Shown: positions 1-11,434 of the stretch, piece by piece | Numbering within the stretch: position 1 is the stretch's first letter | How the letters are laid out: each line of letters opens with the position of its first letter | Assembly: GCA_037447655.1 (NCBI GenBank) | Contig: JBBHKE010002640.1 | Coordinates: 360,696-422,695 of the forward strand | Source of the DNA: Zygnema cylindricum | Lineage: Eukaryota; Streptophyta; Zygnematophyceae; Zygnematales; Zygnemataceae | Length of the DNA: 62,000 nucleotides | Direction of reading: 5' to 3' | Made by a program: the position numbers and the translations under genes | Notes under the pieces: model-generated | The model's input: only the letters and a program-made list of their open reading frames with translations | What the model was told of the DNA's origin: nothing | Database searches by the model: none

Positions 1-3000
1 AGTACAGATTCGTAAGGAGCTTTCAAAATCTTTCGACCGAGATTTATCACGAGAGGTAGCAGTAGGAACTACATTAGACATTCGTTCATAAACAATGGTC
101 AGGAAGAAGTTTGTGGAAAGACACCAGTAGTCCAAGATATGATAAATGTACTGACAAATGAATACCCATGTACGCCTAACTTTATTTGGTAAGATAAAAC
201 CATAATTAACAACAACAACGAGAAACAAGTATTTACATAACATTTTCCATGACAGGATAATGAATAGTTAAACAGAAAACCTACGTCCTACCTAGAACCA
301 TATAAGTGACTTTAGAGCCAGCTTTCTAAAACTTTCGAGGAATGCTTAGACATGAAGCTAAAAAAAACAAGATTCGATTCTTTTGTATAAAAGACTCTTG
401 ATTGCAAGGCTTACCAGATTCGTAAAAGAAATAGAAACGACACAGAAGTTGCACTAAATCCCTTTGGGCCTGTTTTGCCAAAAAACACATGATACTGAAT
501 TTCAGTCAACTTTTTCGCAAAATTAACGTCTCAATTCTCAAAAATCAAAACAAAATCAGATTTTCTAGAAACCACTGTTTTGCCAAAATAAAGAATGTTC
601 GTGAATTCGACCAGAAATCAATCAAACACTTGATTCCAAAATAATGGGGACCTTCCAGTAAATGATGTAGCGAATTACAAGCCCTCAACAACATGACTCA
701 ACGAAGATATCCATACGAAATAAACCAGATTAAGAATGTCATCTCTCAACTACTGTTACGAGATTATTGAGATTCTGTGAAGACCATAGTTCAAACGTAT
801 GCATACAATATGGCATGTTGTATGCATATTGCATGAATATTTTTATGCATACTGTATGTTTTTGAGTAAAAAACAAAATATGGATTTCCTATGTCAGTAT
901 GTATTGACATAAGTCCCATACAGTTAAAAAGCCTACTTTTGAAATTTGGTACAAATTATTAGGACCTCATACCTGAGAGGGAACCCTTGACAAATGTTTC
1001 GGAGAAAATACGATATCATGCATCACAAACTGCACAACAATTAAAAGTTTAAAGAGAGGAGCCAATAAGGTTTGTGAACTAGAAATTACCCGTTATTTTA
1101 AAAAATCATCACTCTTGCCAAAAGACAATACAAATAATAAAGCCACAGCTACCTGTACGGGTATCCCACTTCAAATAACAGCTTCAAAAATGAAAAAAAA
1201 ATGAAAAAAAAATGTGGATTGCAAAAAACCAACAGGTATTGTCAAAAGATATACCATGAAAAGAGGTCTGAAACGTCTCACATTGCTCTGCACATCTATC
1301 CTGAAACCCTCCAAACCACAAACTCTAATTTAGTGTGAATCCAGTACACAAAACAAAACAAAACCAAACACAATCAAACAGTTGTGAATAAAAACATGCA
1401 CAACTGCTCTTGCCTCCGTGTTGGTATGTTTCAAGAAGATTTGATAAAGTTTCTTTCCGTTAAGAATAATGATGGCCAAAAAATCAACAAGTAACGAGAA
1501 ATAGAAGGGAAATTTGATAAGTGAAGGTTTCCTTCAAATAAGGATATGAAGGGCCAGAAAGAAAGAAACTTTACCAGAGTATATCTCCCATGCCATTGAT
1601 AAAGGCTCGAGAATATCTTTGAATTTCTTCAGCGTGGGCGGCAGGGGTCTCAAAAAGCTAAAAAAAAAAAAACACGGGCAGGCAGAAAAAGATAAGAAAA
1701 GAGTGTTCTTATAAAGACGACCCTTGAGAGCTGAACCTTTGAAATTCAAATAAGTTGGAATAAGCTTTAAAAGCAAACACGCAAATAGCAGCTGGATTGT
1801 GAAGAGAAATTATTATCTTGTTACGACTCACAAGCTACATTTTTCAGAAACAAATGCAAATAAAAATAAGTTGTTACAAAGACGCCTCTTGAATGCTGAA
1901 ACTATAAAGTTCAAATATGTTTCGTAAGAAAACAGGCGAGGAACAGCAAAATTTTGAAGAAAAAAATAATATTTTTATGACTCATAGACATTTTTCAGAA
2001 AAAACCTTGTTTTTGTCAATATCGCAACCTTCCAAGTAGTACAGAGAAAATTGTTATTTAAATTTCCTTAAGAAGTACTGTTGAAATTTTTGATAATTTA
2101 ACTGAATTTGTAAGCGTAATCTAACACAGAATAAGTCTGTTACCACTAAAAACTGTTACAATGAACCTTACGTCAAAATAAGATTCCTCATCCTTCACAA
2201 AAACCATCACTCACATGAGTTTCCTTTTTGTTGTATTTTGGCTATTCAATTAGCCTCCTGACTCCTTTAGAACTCGAGGCTCTAACTCACAAGAAGCAAA
2301 TTAGACAGTCATCACAATTCAAAGAAATCGTACCCATTGATGAAGCAATAGAGTAAATATCTGAGAGGTAAAAGGAGAACTCCATAACGGTGAGAATAAT
2401 GGCAGTAAAGCATCTCCATCTTCTGGTTTCTGAGCATAGTGTTCTGCCAGGATTTCATAAAAACAAGTAGATGTCTTTTCTCCACCATTAGGATTATGAT
2501 TCTGTTGTTGTGTATCTCCGTACAGGAGCCCTGGAGACAGCAAAACAAACAAAAAATAATCAAAACAAACAAAATATTGTCAAAGACAACCAAAAACAAA
2601 AGGAAATCCATTCGGGATAAGAATGTAAAAAAACTACCGACTTTGCAAGATGTCAAAACTGCCAGCCAAGTTCAAACACCAATAAAAAACTAGAAGTTAT
2701 CGCAACAATGACAGCTTTAATATCGATAAAATGATTACCAATTGCTTATAACATCATAGAATTAAGTACCATTACAGCATATCATATGTTTCTTCCCTCT
2801 CTTCCCTCTCTTCTCTCTCTTCCCTCTCTTCTCTCCCTTCCCAATCTCCCTCTCGTCCCTCTCATCCCTCTCTTCCTCATTGGTATTCTCCTCACTTTTC
2901 TCTCACCTTGAGCTCGTACATCCACCACAAAAACCACATCCTCCCATTCCTCCCTCTCCTCCCTCTCTTCCTCATCGGCATTCTCCTCCCTCTCCTCTCA

Positions 3001-3512
3001 CCTTGAGCTCGTATATCCAGCCCAAAACCACTCCCTCTCTCTCCTCCCGTTCCACCCTCTCCTCCTCTCCTCCCTATCTTCCTCTATGTCATTCTCCTCT
3101 CTCTTCTCTCACCTTGAGCTTGTATATCCAATTTAAAAACCACACCCTCCCTCTCCTCCCTTTCCTCTCCCCTCTCTCTTCCCTCTCTTCCTCACTGCCA
3201 TTCTCCTCTCTCACCTTCATTTCTTATATCCACCTCAAAAACCACATCAGTGAAAAGTTGTCTCATCAACTCCTGCCTCTGAGCAGTTGAAGAAGTTGAC
3301 TCCACCGCCTTCCTCAGCTTCCTCTGCACCTCTTCTATCAATCTGGCTCTGTACGGAGACTCTGGGAGGGAAACTCTCCTCCTCGTATTATTAGTACCAT
3401 TTGTACCATTTGTACCATTTATACCATCTGTACCATTTGTACTATTTGTACTATTTGCACTATTTGCACTATTTGCACTATTTGCACTATGTGTACCATT
3501 AGCAATTTCCAT
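1..3512 (-). CDS. Gene A: conserved plant-type protein of unknown function, spliced, 3' part beyond the window
   Basis: Exons on the minus strand by my reading: 3215-3512 (start ATG at 3512), 2334-2530, 1575-1657, 1255-1300, 973-1029, 415-469 and a tentative one ending at the edge (1-29). All introns are GT-AG and every junction keeps phase. Exon 1 opens with a low-complexity stretch rich in Asn-Gly-Thr and Ser-Ala-Asn triplets, then a charged helix (RLIEEVQRKLRKAVES) and RQELMRQLFTDVVFEVD. Exon 2 has CFYEILAEHYAQKP and FTSQIFTLLLHQW; exon 3 LFETPAAHAEEIQRYSRAF; exon 4 IDVQSNVRRFRPLF; exon 5 DIVFSPKHLSRVPSQ; exon 6 AQRDLVQLLCRFYFFYES. As far as I recall, this order of blocks matches a family of uncharacterised plant proteins, but I cannot attach a name or function. 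No signal peptide or clear membrane segment is visible. The last exon is the weakest call. Confidence 0.72.
2788..2880. repeat. CT-rich simple repeat in intron 1 of gene A
   Basis: Degenerate (CTTCCCTCT)n on the plus strand, purine-rich on the transcribed sense. It directly abuts the minisatellite and is inside the intron. Confidence 0.8.
2872..3250. repeat. Minisatellite of about 105-bp units containing copies of the exon 1 tail and splice donor of gene A
   Basis: Four units (near 2880, 2980, 3085 and 3196) share CATTCTCCTC, then CTCACCTT, then a short block and AAAACCAC. On the minus strand each unit reads as a copy of the exon 1 end of gene A (coding roughly D-V-V-F-x-V-D-x-R) followed by AAG|GTGAG, a consensus 5' splice site. 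The unit at 3196-3250 is the presumed real exon end (donor after 3215); the others lie in intron 1. Confidence 0.75.
3366..3500 (-). repeat. Coding 9-bp repeat in exon 1 of gene A
   Basis: Repeats of ACCATTTGT and ACTATTTGC on the plus strand encode runs of Asn-Gly-Thr and Ser-Ala-Asn near the N terminus of gene A. The tract is in frame and likely length-variable. Confidence 0.8.
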
Positions 3513-4079
3513 TATTTCAACTTTTTCAGCATTTATTTCAGCAATTCAGCATATGCTGGAATTTTTTCAGCAAAATTATGAAATTTTTTGGAAAACCATG
3601 AACAGATTAATCATCTTTACTTACAAGATTGTCATTTAAAATATAAAAGTACACAAAGTATGGACAAGGAGAAAGAGAACCTTTCTTGATTATTTTATTT
3701 TTATATACTTAGCAATAATAGCAGATTTAATATAAAAGAAGTAATATTCACAAAGCTGTGATAATTTTATAGATTTTTTCAAACTTAAAAACTAATCAGA
3801 CAGCACAACAAACCATAATCTCTTATTTTCCGTACGAATATATTCTCAAGAACCTGCCATGTTTTCCTTTCTAATTCATAAAACTTGTTACTCTCTAACG
3901 TTTTTCCTTCCGGAATCTTCTGTTAAAATCACTGAATTCCAGAGAAACATGGAATCTATCGAATTGTCTGTCCATGGCTGCCCTTGGCTAACCTTTCCCC
4001 TTTCAGATGAACAGTTACAGCAGTCCAAAATTCATATTTTAGTGCGAATCACTAATAGTATGTATCGCACGAAATCCAG
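3513..4079. other. 5' flank of gene A, no gene seen
   Basis: AT-rich sequence upstream of the proposed start codon of gene A. It presumably holds the promoter, but I could not fix a TATA box or start site. The 80-codon open frame at 3859-4101 has no recognisable content. Confidence 0.4.
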
Positions 4080-4081
4080 TA

Positions 4082-4591
4082 CTGTACACCGCGCATCGTA
4101 ATTAGAGTAATGAAAAAATTAGAGTAAAAAAAGAGAAAAAAATAATTAGAGTAATTTACTCTAATTTATGTGATAGAGCTGTTTCAAAAAGGAATTTACT
4201 CTAATTTATGCGGTGTACTCTAATTTGGCAAGTTAATATCCTCTACTGTAAATAAGGTATTCGTACAGAATCTGACAAAACGTACAGTTTATCGTCACTA
4301 TGACGTTCGCATTACGCGTTTTGTTAAAACGCAATTACATGATAATGGCCTGTATTAAACCATTATTTGTACTTTTTTACTTAAAAAAGTACAAATTTGC
4401 ACGGTCGGACGTCGTCCGTACTCCACACTATTTAAAACGAACATATATTAGAATTAAAAACGCTAATTAAACCTACCTAAATTAGAATAATGAAAAAATT
4501 AGAATCGATTACTCTATTTGATGTGATAGAGTCAAAATTTCGAGCGACCGAATTAGAGTAATCTACTCTAATTACGATTCGCGGTGTACTG
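4082..4591. mobile_element. MITE copy 1, TA-flanked with 5'-CNGTACACCGCG termini
   Basis: 510 bp with terminal inverted repeats: left CTGTACACCGCGCATCGTAA, right ending CGATTCGCGGTGTACTG. TA dinucleotides flank it at 4080-4081 and 4592-4593. The subterminal parts repeat TAATTAGAGTAA. It has no coding capacity. TA duplication and a CAGT-type end suggest the Tc1/mariner-pogo group by inference. A reverse-orientation relative lies at 13669-14192. Confidence 0.8.
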
Positions 4592-4721
4592 TAGCTGTCA
4601 GCTTGTACCGTTACAGACATTTCAGAATAGCTGTCCTTACTCCTTAGTATTAAAGTGCGAAAACGATTTTAAAGTGCGATAACAGATTTTAAAGTGCGTA
4701 AGCATATGGGAGCACTATGTA

Positions 4722-5381
4722 CAGTACACCGCGAATCGTTATTAGTGTCAAATTTTAAATAGTGTTGAAGAAAATTTACCGTAATTGATGCTAATTAAGA
4801 ATTTGAAATTTTTCAAAAAAAGATGTATGCGAATTTGAAATATCCGTACATGCTATACTAAATCACGTGTCAGACTAATCCCGTTTTTTTGAGCGCACGT
4901 TCCTATGCGTGCGCGTCTGATTTAATTCATTTTTTGTAAATTTTTACTTGAAAAGGTACGGTTATGTACGGTCTGACATAGACCGTACACAGCACTATTT
5001 ATATTATATTGTACTTTCGGGCTTTACTTTATTTTGTGCGGTACACCGCCAATCGCTATTAGCGTTGTGTACGCTAATCCCGTCCCGCTTTTTTTTTTTT
5101 TATTCTCAAACAGAATTATCCACACTATTTAAAAAAACCCCTAATTCCTAATTAGAGTAATCGATTTCTTCCAAAATTTCCAAATTCCCAATTAGCGTAC
5201 ACCACGCTAAATAATAGTATACGCTAATCAAACCTACACGCTAATAGCGATTGGCGGTGTACTGTACTTTAATTAACGTCAAGAAAAAAATAAAATCATG
5301 TATCCTTTTTGAAAAATAAAAACAAAATTTTAAGAACCCAAATTAGTGACTTTGACACTAATAACGATTCGCGGTGTAGTT
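4722..5381. mobile_element. MITE copy 2 (same family), interrupted by copy 3
   Basis: Left end after TA: CAGTACACCGCGAATCGTTA; right end TAACGATTCGCGGTGTAG at 5360-5378. The internal sequence differs from copy 1 (TTAGTG instead of TTAGAG next to the termini), so this is a subfamily. Copy 3 sits inside it. Confidence 0.7.
5039..5264. mobile_element. MITE copy 3, nested in copy 2
   Basis: 226 bp with ends CGGTACACCGCCAATCGCTA and TAGCGATTGGCGGTGTACTG. A TA follows the right end, and the left flank is TG. The inner inverted repeat ATTAGCGT/ACGCTAAT makes most of the element foldable. Confidence 0.7.
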
Positions 5382-6640
5382 TGTCAATAACACCCCCTCG
5401 TTATTAGACTCCTTGACGGCCGTCTTAACGCTTAACAAAAGCACTAACTCCAGTAATATGTTGCCACTGCATTCATTCTGTATTCGAATTAATTGTCTAA
5501 TAGAGTGCGGGAATTCCAAATATAGTACCTTCGAAGCAAACTTTCAAAAGACATTTTGGCATTTTTTGCGCTTTTCAGTTTCGCACTGAAAAAAAAATAT
5601 AGTCCCAAACTGAACTGAGGAATTACAGCGCATGCAATACAGTCAGTTTGTTTGAGGTACAGTACTTTTGTCCCGTAATAGGGTTTGTCGCCTGCTACTG
5701 TACTCTGCCCTATGACTGCCGTACGTCTGGAGTGTTGACCTTGTCCTTTAGGATCGGTCAAGATTGGCACTGTCAAGTTTGGACCAATGATGACAACTTC
5801 GGCGATACTGTACTAGAAAAGCTCGTCCGATCGCTAAAAGCAAAATAGCATAGATATTTTGAACCACTGAACATCAGCCACGCTGTCATCAATGGATATG
5901 ACATCGTCATGCCAAGTGTCTGTCAATCCCACACTGCTGACCAGGAAACTGGATACGTCCATAAAGTTGTTCAAAATTTAAAAACGGCTAATCATCCAAA
6001 CTCCAGACCGTACCATTAAAACACTTTTTTATAGTGTGGACTAGCTACGCAGACTTTTACCTGACACGTCTGCAGCTGTTCAAGACCGGTAAATCCGGAA
6101 TATGGACGGCCAACGCCGGGACAGCAGACAGGACTGCCGTAACAATTAGCAGATACCGTAACCGACATGAGATTTCGGTGGACAGCGGATCTAATTGGAC
6201 CGCGGATCTAATTGGACGGCGGATCTAAATTCAATGGACAGCGAAGATCGCTCGGTGGATGGTCGCTGACCGCCGTTCGTGAAATTAATTGGCGCGCAGT
6301 GCTAAAATCAAGACGGCCTAGATGAGAAGGTTGGCGCGGAGTCTCTGAAGGCTACAATGCCATGTTAAGAATGCATTTGAAGCGCAAGATTTTGTGCTTC
6401 GAATATGTGAGATGGTTACCCAATGATAGTGTGCCTTTTCTACGACAAGAACATTGTGAATTCATCTTGTATTGGGAAGAAGGGCCGAACGCGAGAGATG
6501 TGAGAGGGAGGAAGAGGGAGAGGGTGATGTTAAAGGAATGTCCACTTTGGAATCCACACATGTGTATCGCAGTAAATGCTGGTTATGCCAGTGCGCCGAT
6601 CATTGCCGTAATTTCGGTTTCAGGCGTTTGCATGCACAAT
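5382..6640. other. Stretch with no gene recognised
   Basis: Short open frames on both strands lack domains or plausible splice structure. A small tandem repeat of GGATCTAATTGGAC occurs near 6186-6230. No LTR, RNA gene or coding homology was seen. Confidence 0.4.
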
Positions 6641-6648
6641 CGGCCGGG

Positions 6649-6711
6649 TAGCTCTGTTGGTAGAGCTAGTGTACGACTAACACAAGGTCCCGGGTTCCAT
6701 CCACAGCTTGG
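6649..6711 (+). mobile_element. tRNA-derived SINE head (Pol III A and B boxes)
   Basis: GGGTAGCTCTGTTGGTAGAGC resembles a tRNA D-arm with A box (GCTC/GAGC stem). GGTCCCGGGTTCCATCC, about 35 bases on, fits a B box. The acceptor ends do not pair, so this is not a tRNA gene. The element body probably continues to about 6775, but its 3' end and target duplication are not clear. Confidence 0.55.
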
Positions 6712-6775
6712 CCATTTTCCAAAGTTTTCACTTTGGCACCCATGCGATATGTTGAATATCGCCGATCCTCAATAG

Positions 6776-6908
6776 GTGAAAGGGAAAGGCCGAAACGGAA
6801 GAGGCGGAAAGAAGGAGAGGGAGCGGGAGAGAGAAAGCAGGAGAGGGAGGGAGGGAGATGTTAAGGGACATTTAGCGAGGGAGGGAGATGTTAAGGGACA
6901 TTCAGCGT
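6776..6908. repeat. Purine-rich repeat with a 30-bp tandem duplication
   Basis: GAGGGA-type purine sequence leads into two copies of a 30-bp unit containing GAGGGAGATGTTAAGGGACA at 6851-6870 and 6881-6900. Confidence 0.8.
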
Positions 6909-7205
6909 CAGTTTATTTTTGTCTTGCCCGTACTTTTCTTACATCGGTCAAGTCTTGTTGACCGTCTTATCCGGACTACTCACTTTTGGTCATGTCCGTA
7001 CCAGTCTTTCTTTTTGTCCTACATACATTTATTAGAATCTAGACTAGGATCCCGTTGTTACAGTGCACCGTAGAGCGCTTAGACTCCACAGTAATTAGCA
7101 TTGTATATTTTGTATATAAGTGACTCTTCTCACTTAATTGAATCATCCCAAATACAAATCAATTCCTCTCTCCAATGCATTGATCTTTCTCTTGTGCACA
7201 ATTTC

Positions 7206-7990
7206 ATGGCTTCCGCCAATCCACCTCCAATAGGTTATGGGCCTAGCCATGCCACTTCTAATAGTATCCAGAAGTTTGATGGCCAAAACTTATATGATTG
7301 GTCATTTTCAGCCATGCATTTTTTCAAACACGAGAAGATTTGGGACCATTTTATAGGAATTTCAAAACCTGCTATCCTTTCCTCTACTGATACACCAGCA
7401 GAAAAAGCTACAAAAGAGTTGGCAATAGTTACATGGAAACAAAAGGATGAGGATGCGCACGCTCGCGTAGTGATGTCACTTACTACCGAGCGCACTCGTC
7501 TTATTCGCGGCGCCTCCTCTTCCGCCGAGGCTTGGAGTCGTCTTCAAGCAGCTTACATTCAAACCGGATGGGCCGCTTGCCGAATTCGAACACGAGCGTT
7601 TTTTAACTCCATGAAAAAGCCGTCGAAATCTATGCAGGATTGAATTAGCACAGTCGAATTGTCGGCCGGAAAATACACCATGATAGGTGTGCATCTTTCC
7701 AACGAGGACCTCTCTTCAACCCTTTTGGGAGTACTCCCTAAAACCTTTTCCCCTTTCATTTCCTCGTTTGACAATCTAGACCAATCCATTCCCTTTCACT
7801 CACTTTGTACCAAACTTTTGCATGAAAAGACAAAACTTCTTTCTTTTTCTGCTCAAAATCTCTCTCATGCAAATCCATTAATTGCTGAAAATCAGAAGAC
7901 TAACTCTGGGGGGGTTTAGCGTTTGTTTTGTGCTTACTGCAAAACAAAAGGACATTGCGTTGAAGACAGTTGTGTCAAGCTCATGTGCTT
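7206..7990 (+). pseudogene. Ty1/copia Gag remnant
   Basis: The open frame from the ATG at 7206 encodes a copia-type Gag core (IQKFDGQNLYDWSFSAMHFF near the start, then a helical region ending FNSMKKPSKSMQD). It is broken by a TGA near 7640; the frame then continues in another register with LSNEDLSSTLLGVLPKTF and breaks again by a stop at 7917 just before a zinc-knuckle-like CAYCKTKGHCVEDSC. TATATAAG near 7108 could be a promoter TATA box. The usual spacing of Cys/His is off by one residue in the knuckle. No protease, integrase, RT or LTR pair was found, so this is a decayed piece unrelated in detail to the elements on the right side of the window. Confidence 0.7.
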
Positions 7991-9157
7991 CACAGGCACC
8001 CCTTTAATCTTACCAAGAATTCCCGGGCCTTTTTCCTCTGTACGGTCCTTAAAGTACGAAAAAAGGAGTGCACTCAGCCGGACCAGATTCTTCAATTTTT
8101 CTAACTGAATGGAACGCACTTTATTTCGCGCCTAACGGAGGCCGGACGACAAAGTTACTCCGTTCCAAAGATTACCATCCTGTTACATGTGACCAGTTGC
8201 CAACTGTCCCATTGGGGGCTACATTGTGGAACGTCACGTAACTTTTGGGATAGTCTTGTAGATTTTGCTGTTGGCTATCAGTAGGACGTTAGTTCAGGTC
8301 CACCAGCTGGGTAGAGCATTTATTAATGTGAGTCAAAGTTAGGCGTTTCACGTAAATTTAGAACTTTGTTGCTCAGGATTTTGTCATAGAAAAACCACGA
8401 GGCCTCTAATCTAGCCGGAGATAGTCGCCTAACTTTTTGCCCTGAGTGTAGTACAACATGTTGTGTTTTATGTCCGTACGATAACAATTTCTGGCCGGTG
8501 ATTGGCTACTGGTATTGCTTTGACTTTGGTACTATCGGTAGGACAAACTTTGCTTGTATAAGGAACTTGGGGCCGAGGGAGACAGGTTGCTGTTTCAGTA
8601 CTGTCTCCTGAGAACAACCCTTGAAAATCCAGCAAAATTTCTTGTGGAGAACTTTTGTTTTGCTTGTGATTGTGACCCTATTGCCATTTTTGTTTGCATC
8701 CGTCCTTTGTGGAAATCGTAGTCCGGTTGGGTGGTTGGCACCGCCTTTCCTGTTTTGGGCGGTTTGGGGACTGGTGTTTGTTGGAAACCAAGAAGGGTCT
8801 TGCCGGTTTCGGGTCACGGAAACCGAGGAGTTAAGGAGGCCTTACCTGTTCCGGGGTTTTCAGGAGGAGATTTCGTCTCTTTTTGGTTGTTCTCGTTACG
8901 TTTTGGGGGTAGGTTGAGCTCGCTTGCTATTATTCCACATTCTAACTTATTTTCTCTATTTTTCTAAGGGCAAGGTGATATTGTTAATTCTGAGACAGCA
9001 TTTTTATATTTCTATCCTTTCATTTTTCTGATTGGAAGCATCTGGGTTGCCTCTTTGGTAGTCCTTTTTGGGGCTCTGGTTGGGTTTCTTCCGGGGTCGA
9101 TTACCGGAATCTTTTGTACCAGAAAAGTGGATTTTGAGAGGATTTTTTGTTAGGCTT
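7991..9157. other. Unassigned sequence between two retroelement remnants
   Basis: Possibly decayed retroelement flank. Open frames at 8506-8967 overlap on both strands and carry no domain I recognise. No LTR pair could be matched. Confidence 0.35.
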
Positions 9158-10294
9158 CCAACAGATAGTCACAGTACTGAAACATACGTGTTCCTCCTAT
9201 GACCGAGTTAAAGCAGCTTTCGACAAAAAGGGAGGTTCTCAGCTTCATTCCCTTCCCACCAGGGGGATGTTTTATCGGTGGTCTCTGGATCTTCTGGGTC
9301 CTCTCCCCACTAGCAGATGAGGGAACCGCTTTGTATTGGTAATGATAGAGCATTTTTCCAAGTGGATGGAATTGGTGGTCTTACCTAGGAAGGAGTCCAG
9401 GCGATTGCGGACGCATTCTTGCAGAGAGTGCTTTCCCAATTTGGGGCCCCAGCCGAAGTTCTGACCGACCAGGGCTCCGAATTTGCGGGAGAATTTTCCA
9501 ACTTGTTGGAATTGTGCCTAATAGACCACCGACTAACCAGCCGAGACCACCCACAAGCCGACGGTTTGGCCGAAAGGTGCGTGCAAACAGTGAAGCGGTC
9601 ACTGCGTAAATATGCTGTGGAAAAGGATATAGGAGAGTGGGATAGAAGGGTGCCTTGGATCGCCATGGGGTACCGATTCAGCCGGCAAGCATCCCTCCAC
9701 TCCTACTACCCATATTTCATTTTGTTCGGACGGCATCCCATCCTCCCCGGCGCTGCCTCGGCCCAAGCAGTGGTCCTTCCGGAGATGGACAGCAAGGGAA
9801 CGGTTGAAAAATTGATTGCCGACAGGGCCAAGGTATTTCACCGGGAAATGCCTCTGGCCATGGGGAATTTACAAGCAGCTCAGCACCGAGATCAACTCTG
9901 GTATTCGCAACGCCGGAGTGGGAATTTTGTCTTGCGGCAATGGCGATTTCTGCCCGGGGATTTCGTCTATCGGATGCAACAGAAAAAGGACACTCTGGAC
10001 ATTTCAGCGTGGTGGGTGATTTTGAAAGTAGTGGAAGTCTCCAATAAGGGGGTCTTGACAATTGAAGGGAAGGATGGACGGAGGATCAAGGAAAATCAGA
10101 TCAATGTGGCTCCCTGTCACCTCCGGGGATTGGAAGACCAACCTACTTTTCACCTTACCTATTTTGCTGATCCCCCTTTGTGTTCCTCCGAATGCCTCTC
10201 ATCTTCCTCCCAGAATTTTGTTCTGGTCTGTGATCGATGCGACCAGTGTTGGCATCAATCTTGTCTCCCCTCCTCTTGGGACCCTAAAGTTTAA
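9158..10294 (+). pseudogene. Ty3/gypsy integrase fragment with a PHD-like C-terminal segment
   Basis: A zinc-binding-like region (IVTVLKHTCSSYDRVKAAF, second Cys pair damaged) precedes a catalytic core: WSLDLLGPLP, VMIEHFSKW, then LTDQGSEF and the distal Glu in GLAERCVQTVKRSL. A stop near 9320 and a frameshift near 9400 separate the N-terminal part from a 291-codon open frame. The C-terminal part ends with CSSEC followed by LVCDRCDQCWHQSCL, which has the Cys-x2-Cys, Trp-His and Cys order of a PHD finger; the last Cys pair is missing because the frame stops just before an assembly gap. There is no chromodomain, unlike the gypsy element at 38514-53521. Confidence 0.7.
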
Positions 10295-10304
10295 NNNNNN
10301 NNNN
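10295..10304. other. Assembly gap (10 N)
   Basis: Ten N bases directly after the stop codon of the gypsy integrase fragment, so the true 3' context of that fragment is unknown. Confidence 1.
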
Positions 10305-11434
10305 CGAAAAACCGAATAGTACAGAGTGGAAAAAAAGAAAAAAAGAAATGGAAAAAAAAAATCTCAATTTATTAAATTATGGTGATCCTGACAATGGTAA
10401 AGAAAAAAAGAAAAAAAGGTGAGACATGATAAGCCAAAAAGCTTACATCGAGTGAAAATGTGAATAGAAACTTTTTGCTTTTCCCTACTTCCTCTTTTTT
10501 TTTTGAAAAAAAAAGACTTTTTTTTTCTATTGTGAAAGAGAATGGAATTTCGAAAGTCTTCGCAAAAATTTATATGAAATGCAAAAATAAACCGTTTTTA
10601 AGGGTGACGTAAAGAAAATGAAATCACACACTCTAATATTTAACAAAAAAGAAGAAAAAAGAAAAAAAAGGATGTCAATAGTTATGACGATAGTTGTAAC
10701 AACTTTTATCAATGGATGCAAAAATGAACTCCACTTGAAATGAACTCCACCGTCCAAACAAAATAAAGGATTATGAACCGCAAAGAGAATCAGCGCAATT
10801 TGTATTAATATCACTATTTTGTGTTCAAAGTGTAAAAACAACCGAGACGGAGTAAGCATGGAGTAAAATGGAGCAAGAACTATTAAGAATAATTAAAAAT
10901 TATTAAAAATTATCAACAGTATTTTAAGGATAAAGAGTGTATTCACACTATTTATTGCGTAAATAAAAAGATGAAATTACCTCTCTACTTTAACAAAAAA
11001 GAAGAAAAAGAAAAAAATTCCACAAGTCACACAAAAGATAAAAGAAAAAGAGAATCGCCAAAAACGTATTTTTATTTACTTTCAAATATGAATGAAACAA
11101 CAATGGAAGAGTTGTGACTTTATCTCCAAAACCTAAAATTCTCAACACCTAAAACTCGAAAAACTAAAAAAACCTCTTCTCAAGGAATTAAAAATTTGAA
11201 GAAAAAAACTACTTCCCCTACATGCTCCCCTCCGATTCCCCAAAAAAAAAAAAAAGACTATCCCCAGGACAACAAAATTCGAGAGAAAAAACACTTCCTA
11301 CTTCCCATTAATGCCCCGCGAAAAAAAAAAAAAAAAACCCTAAAATTTCTCTAGGAATATATTCTAAAACTACGAAAAAATTATAGGATTTTTGAGGGTA
11401 GGATTTGAAAGAAGAAATCCTTTCCACTTCGCGC
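10305..11434. other. A-rich 3' flank of the C53 gene
   Basis: Many A-runs and AAAG tracts on the plus strand; downstream of the C53 stop codon, so it should include the 3' UTR and poly(A) site. No independent gene seen. Confidence 0.45.

Noticed and set aside
1153-1181. Possible micro-exon of gene A (L-L-F-E-V-G-Y-P-Y)
   Set aside because: Breaks phase with the next exon (973-1029), while joining 1255-1300 directly to 973-1029 keeps phase and spacing of the expected block.
8506-8967. Hydrophobic open frames suggesting a membrane protein
   Set aside because: Overlapping frames on both strands, no start context or splice structure, between two retroelement remnants.
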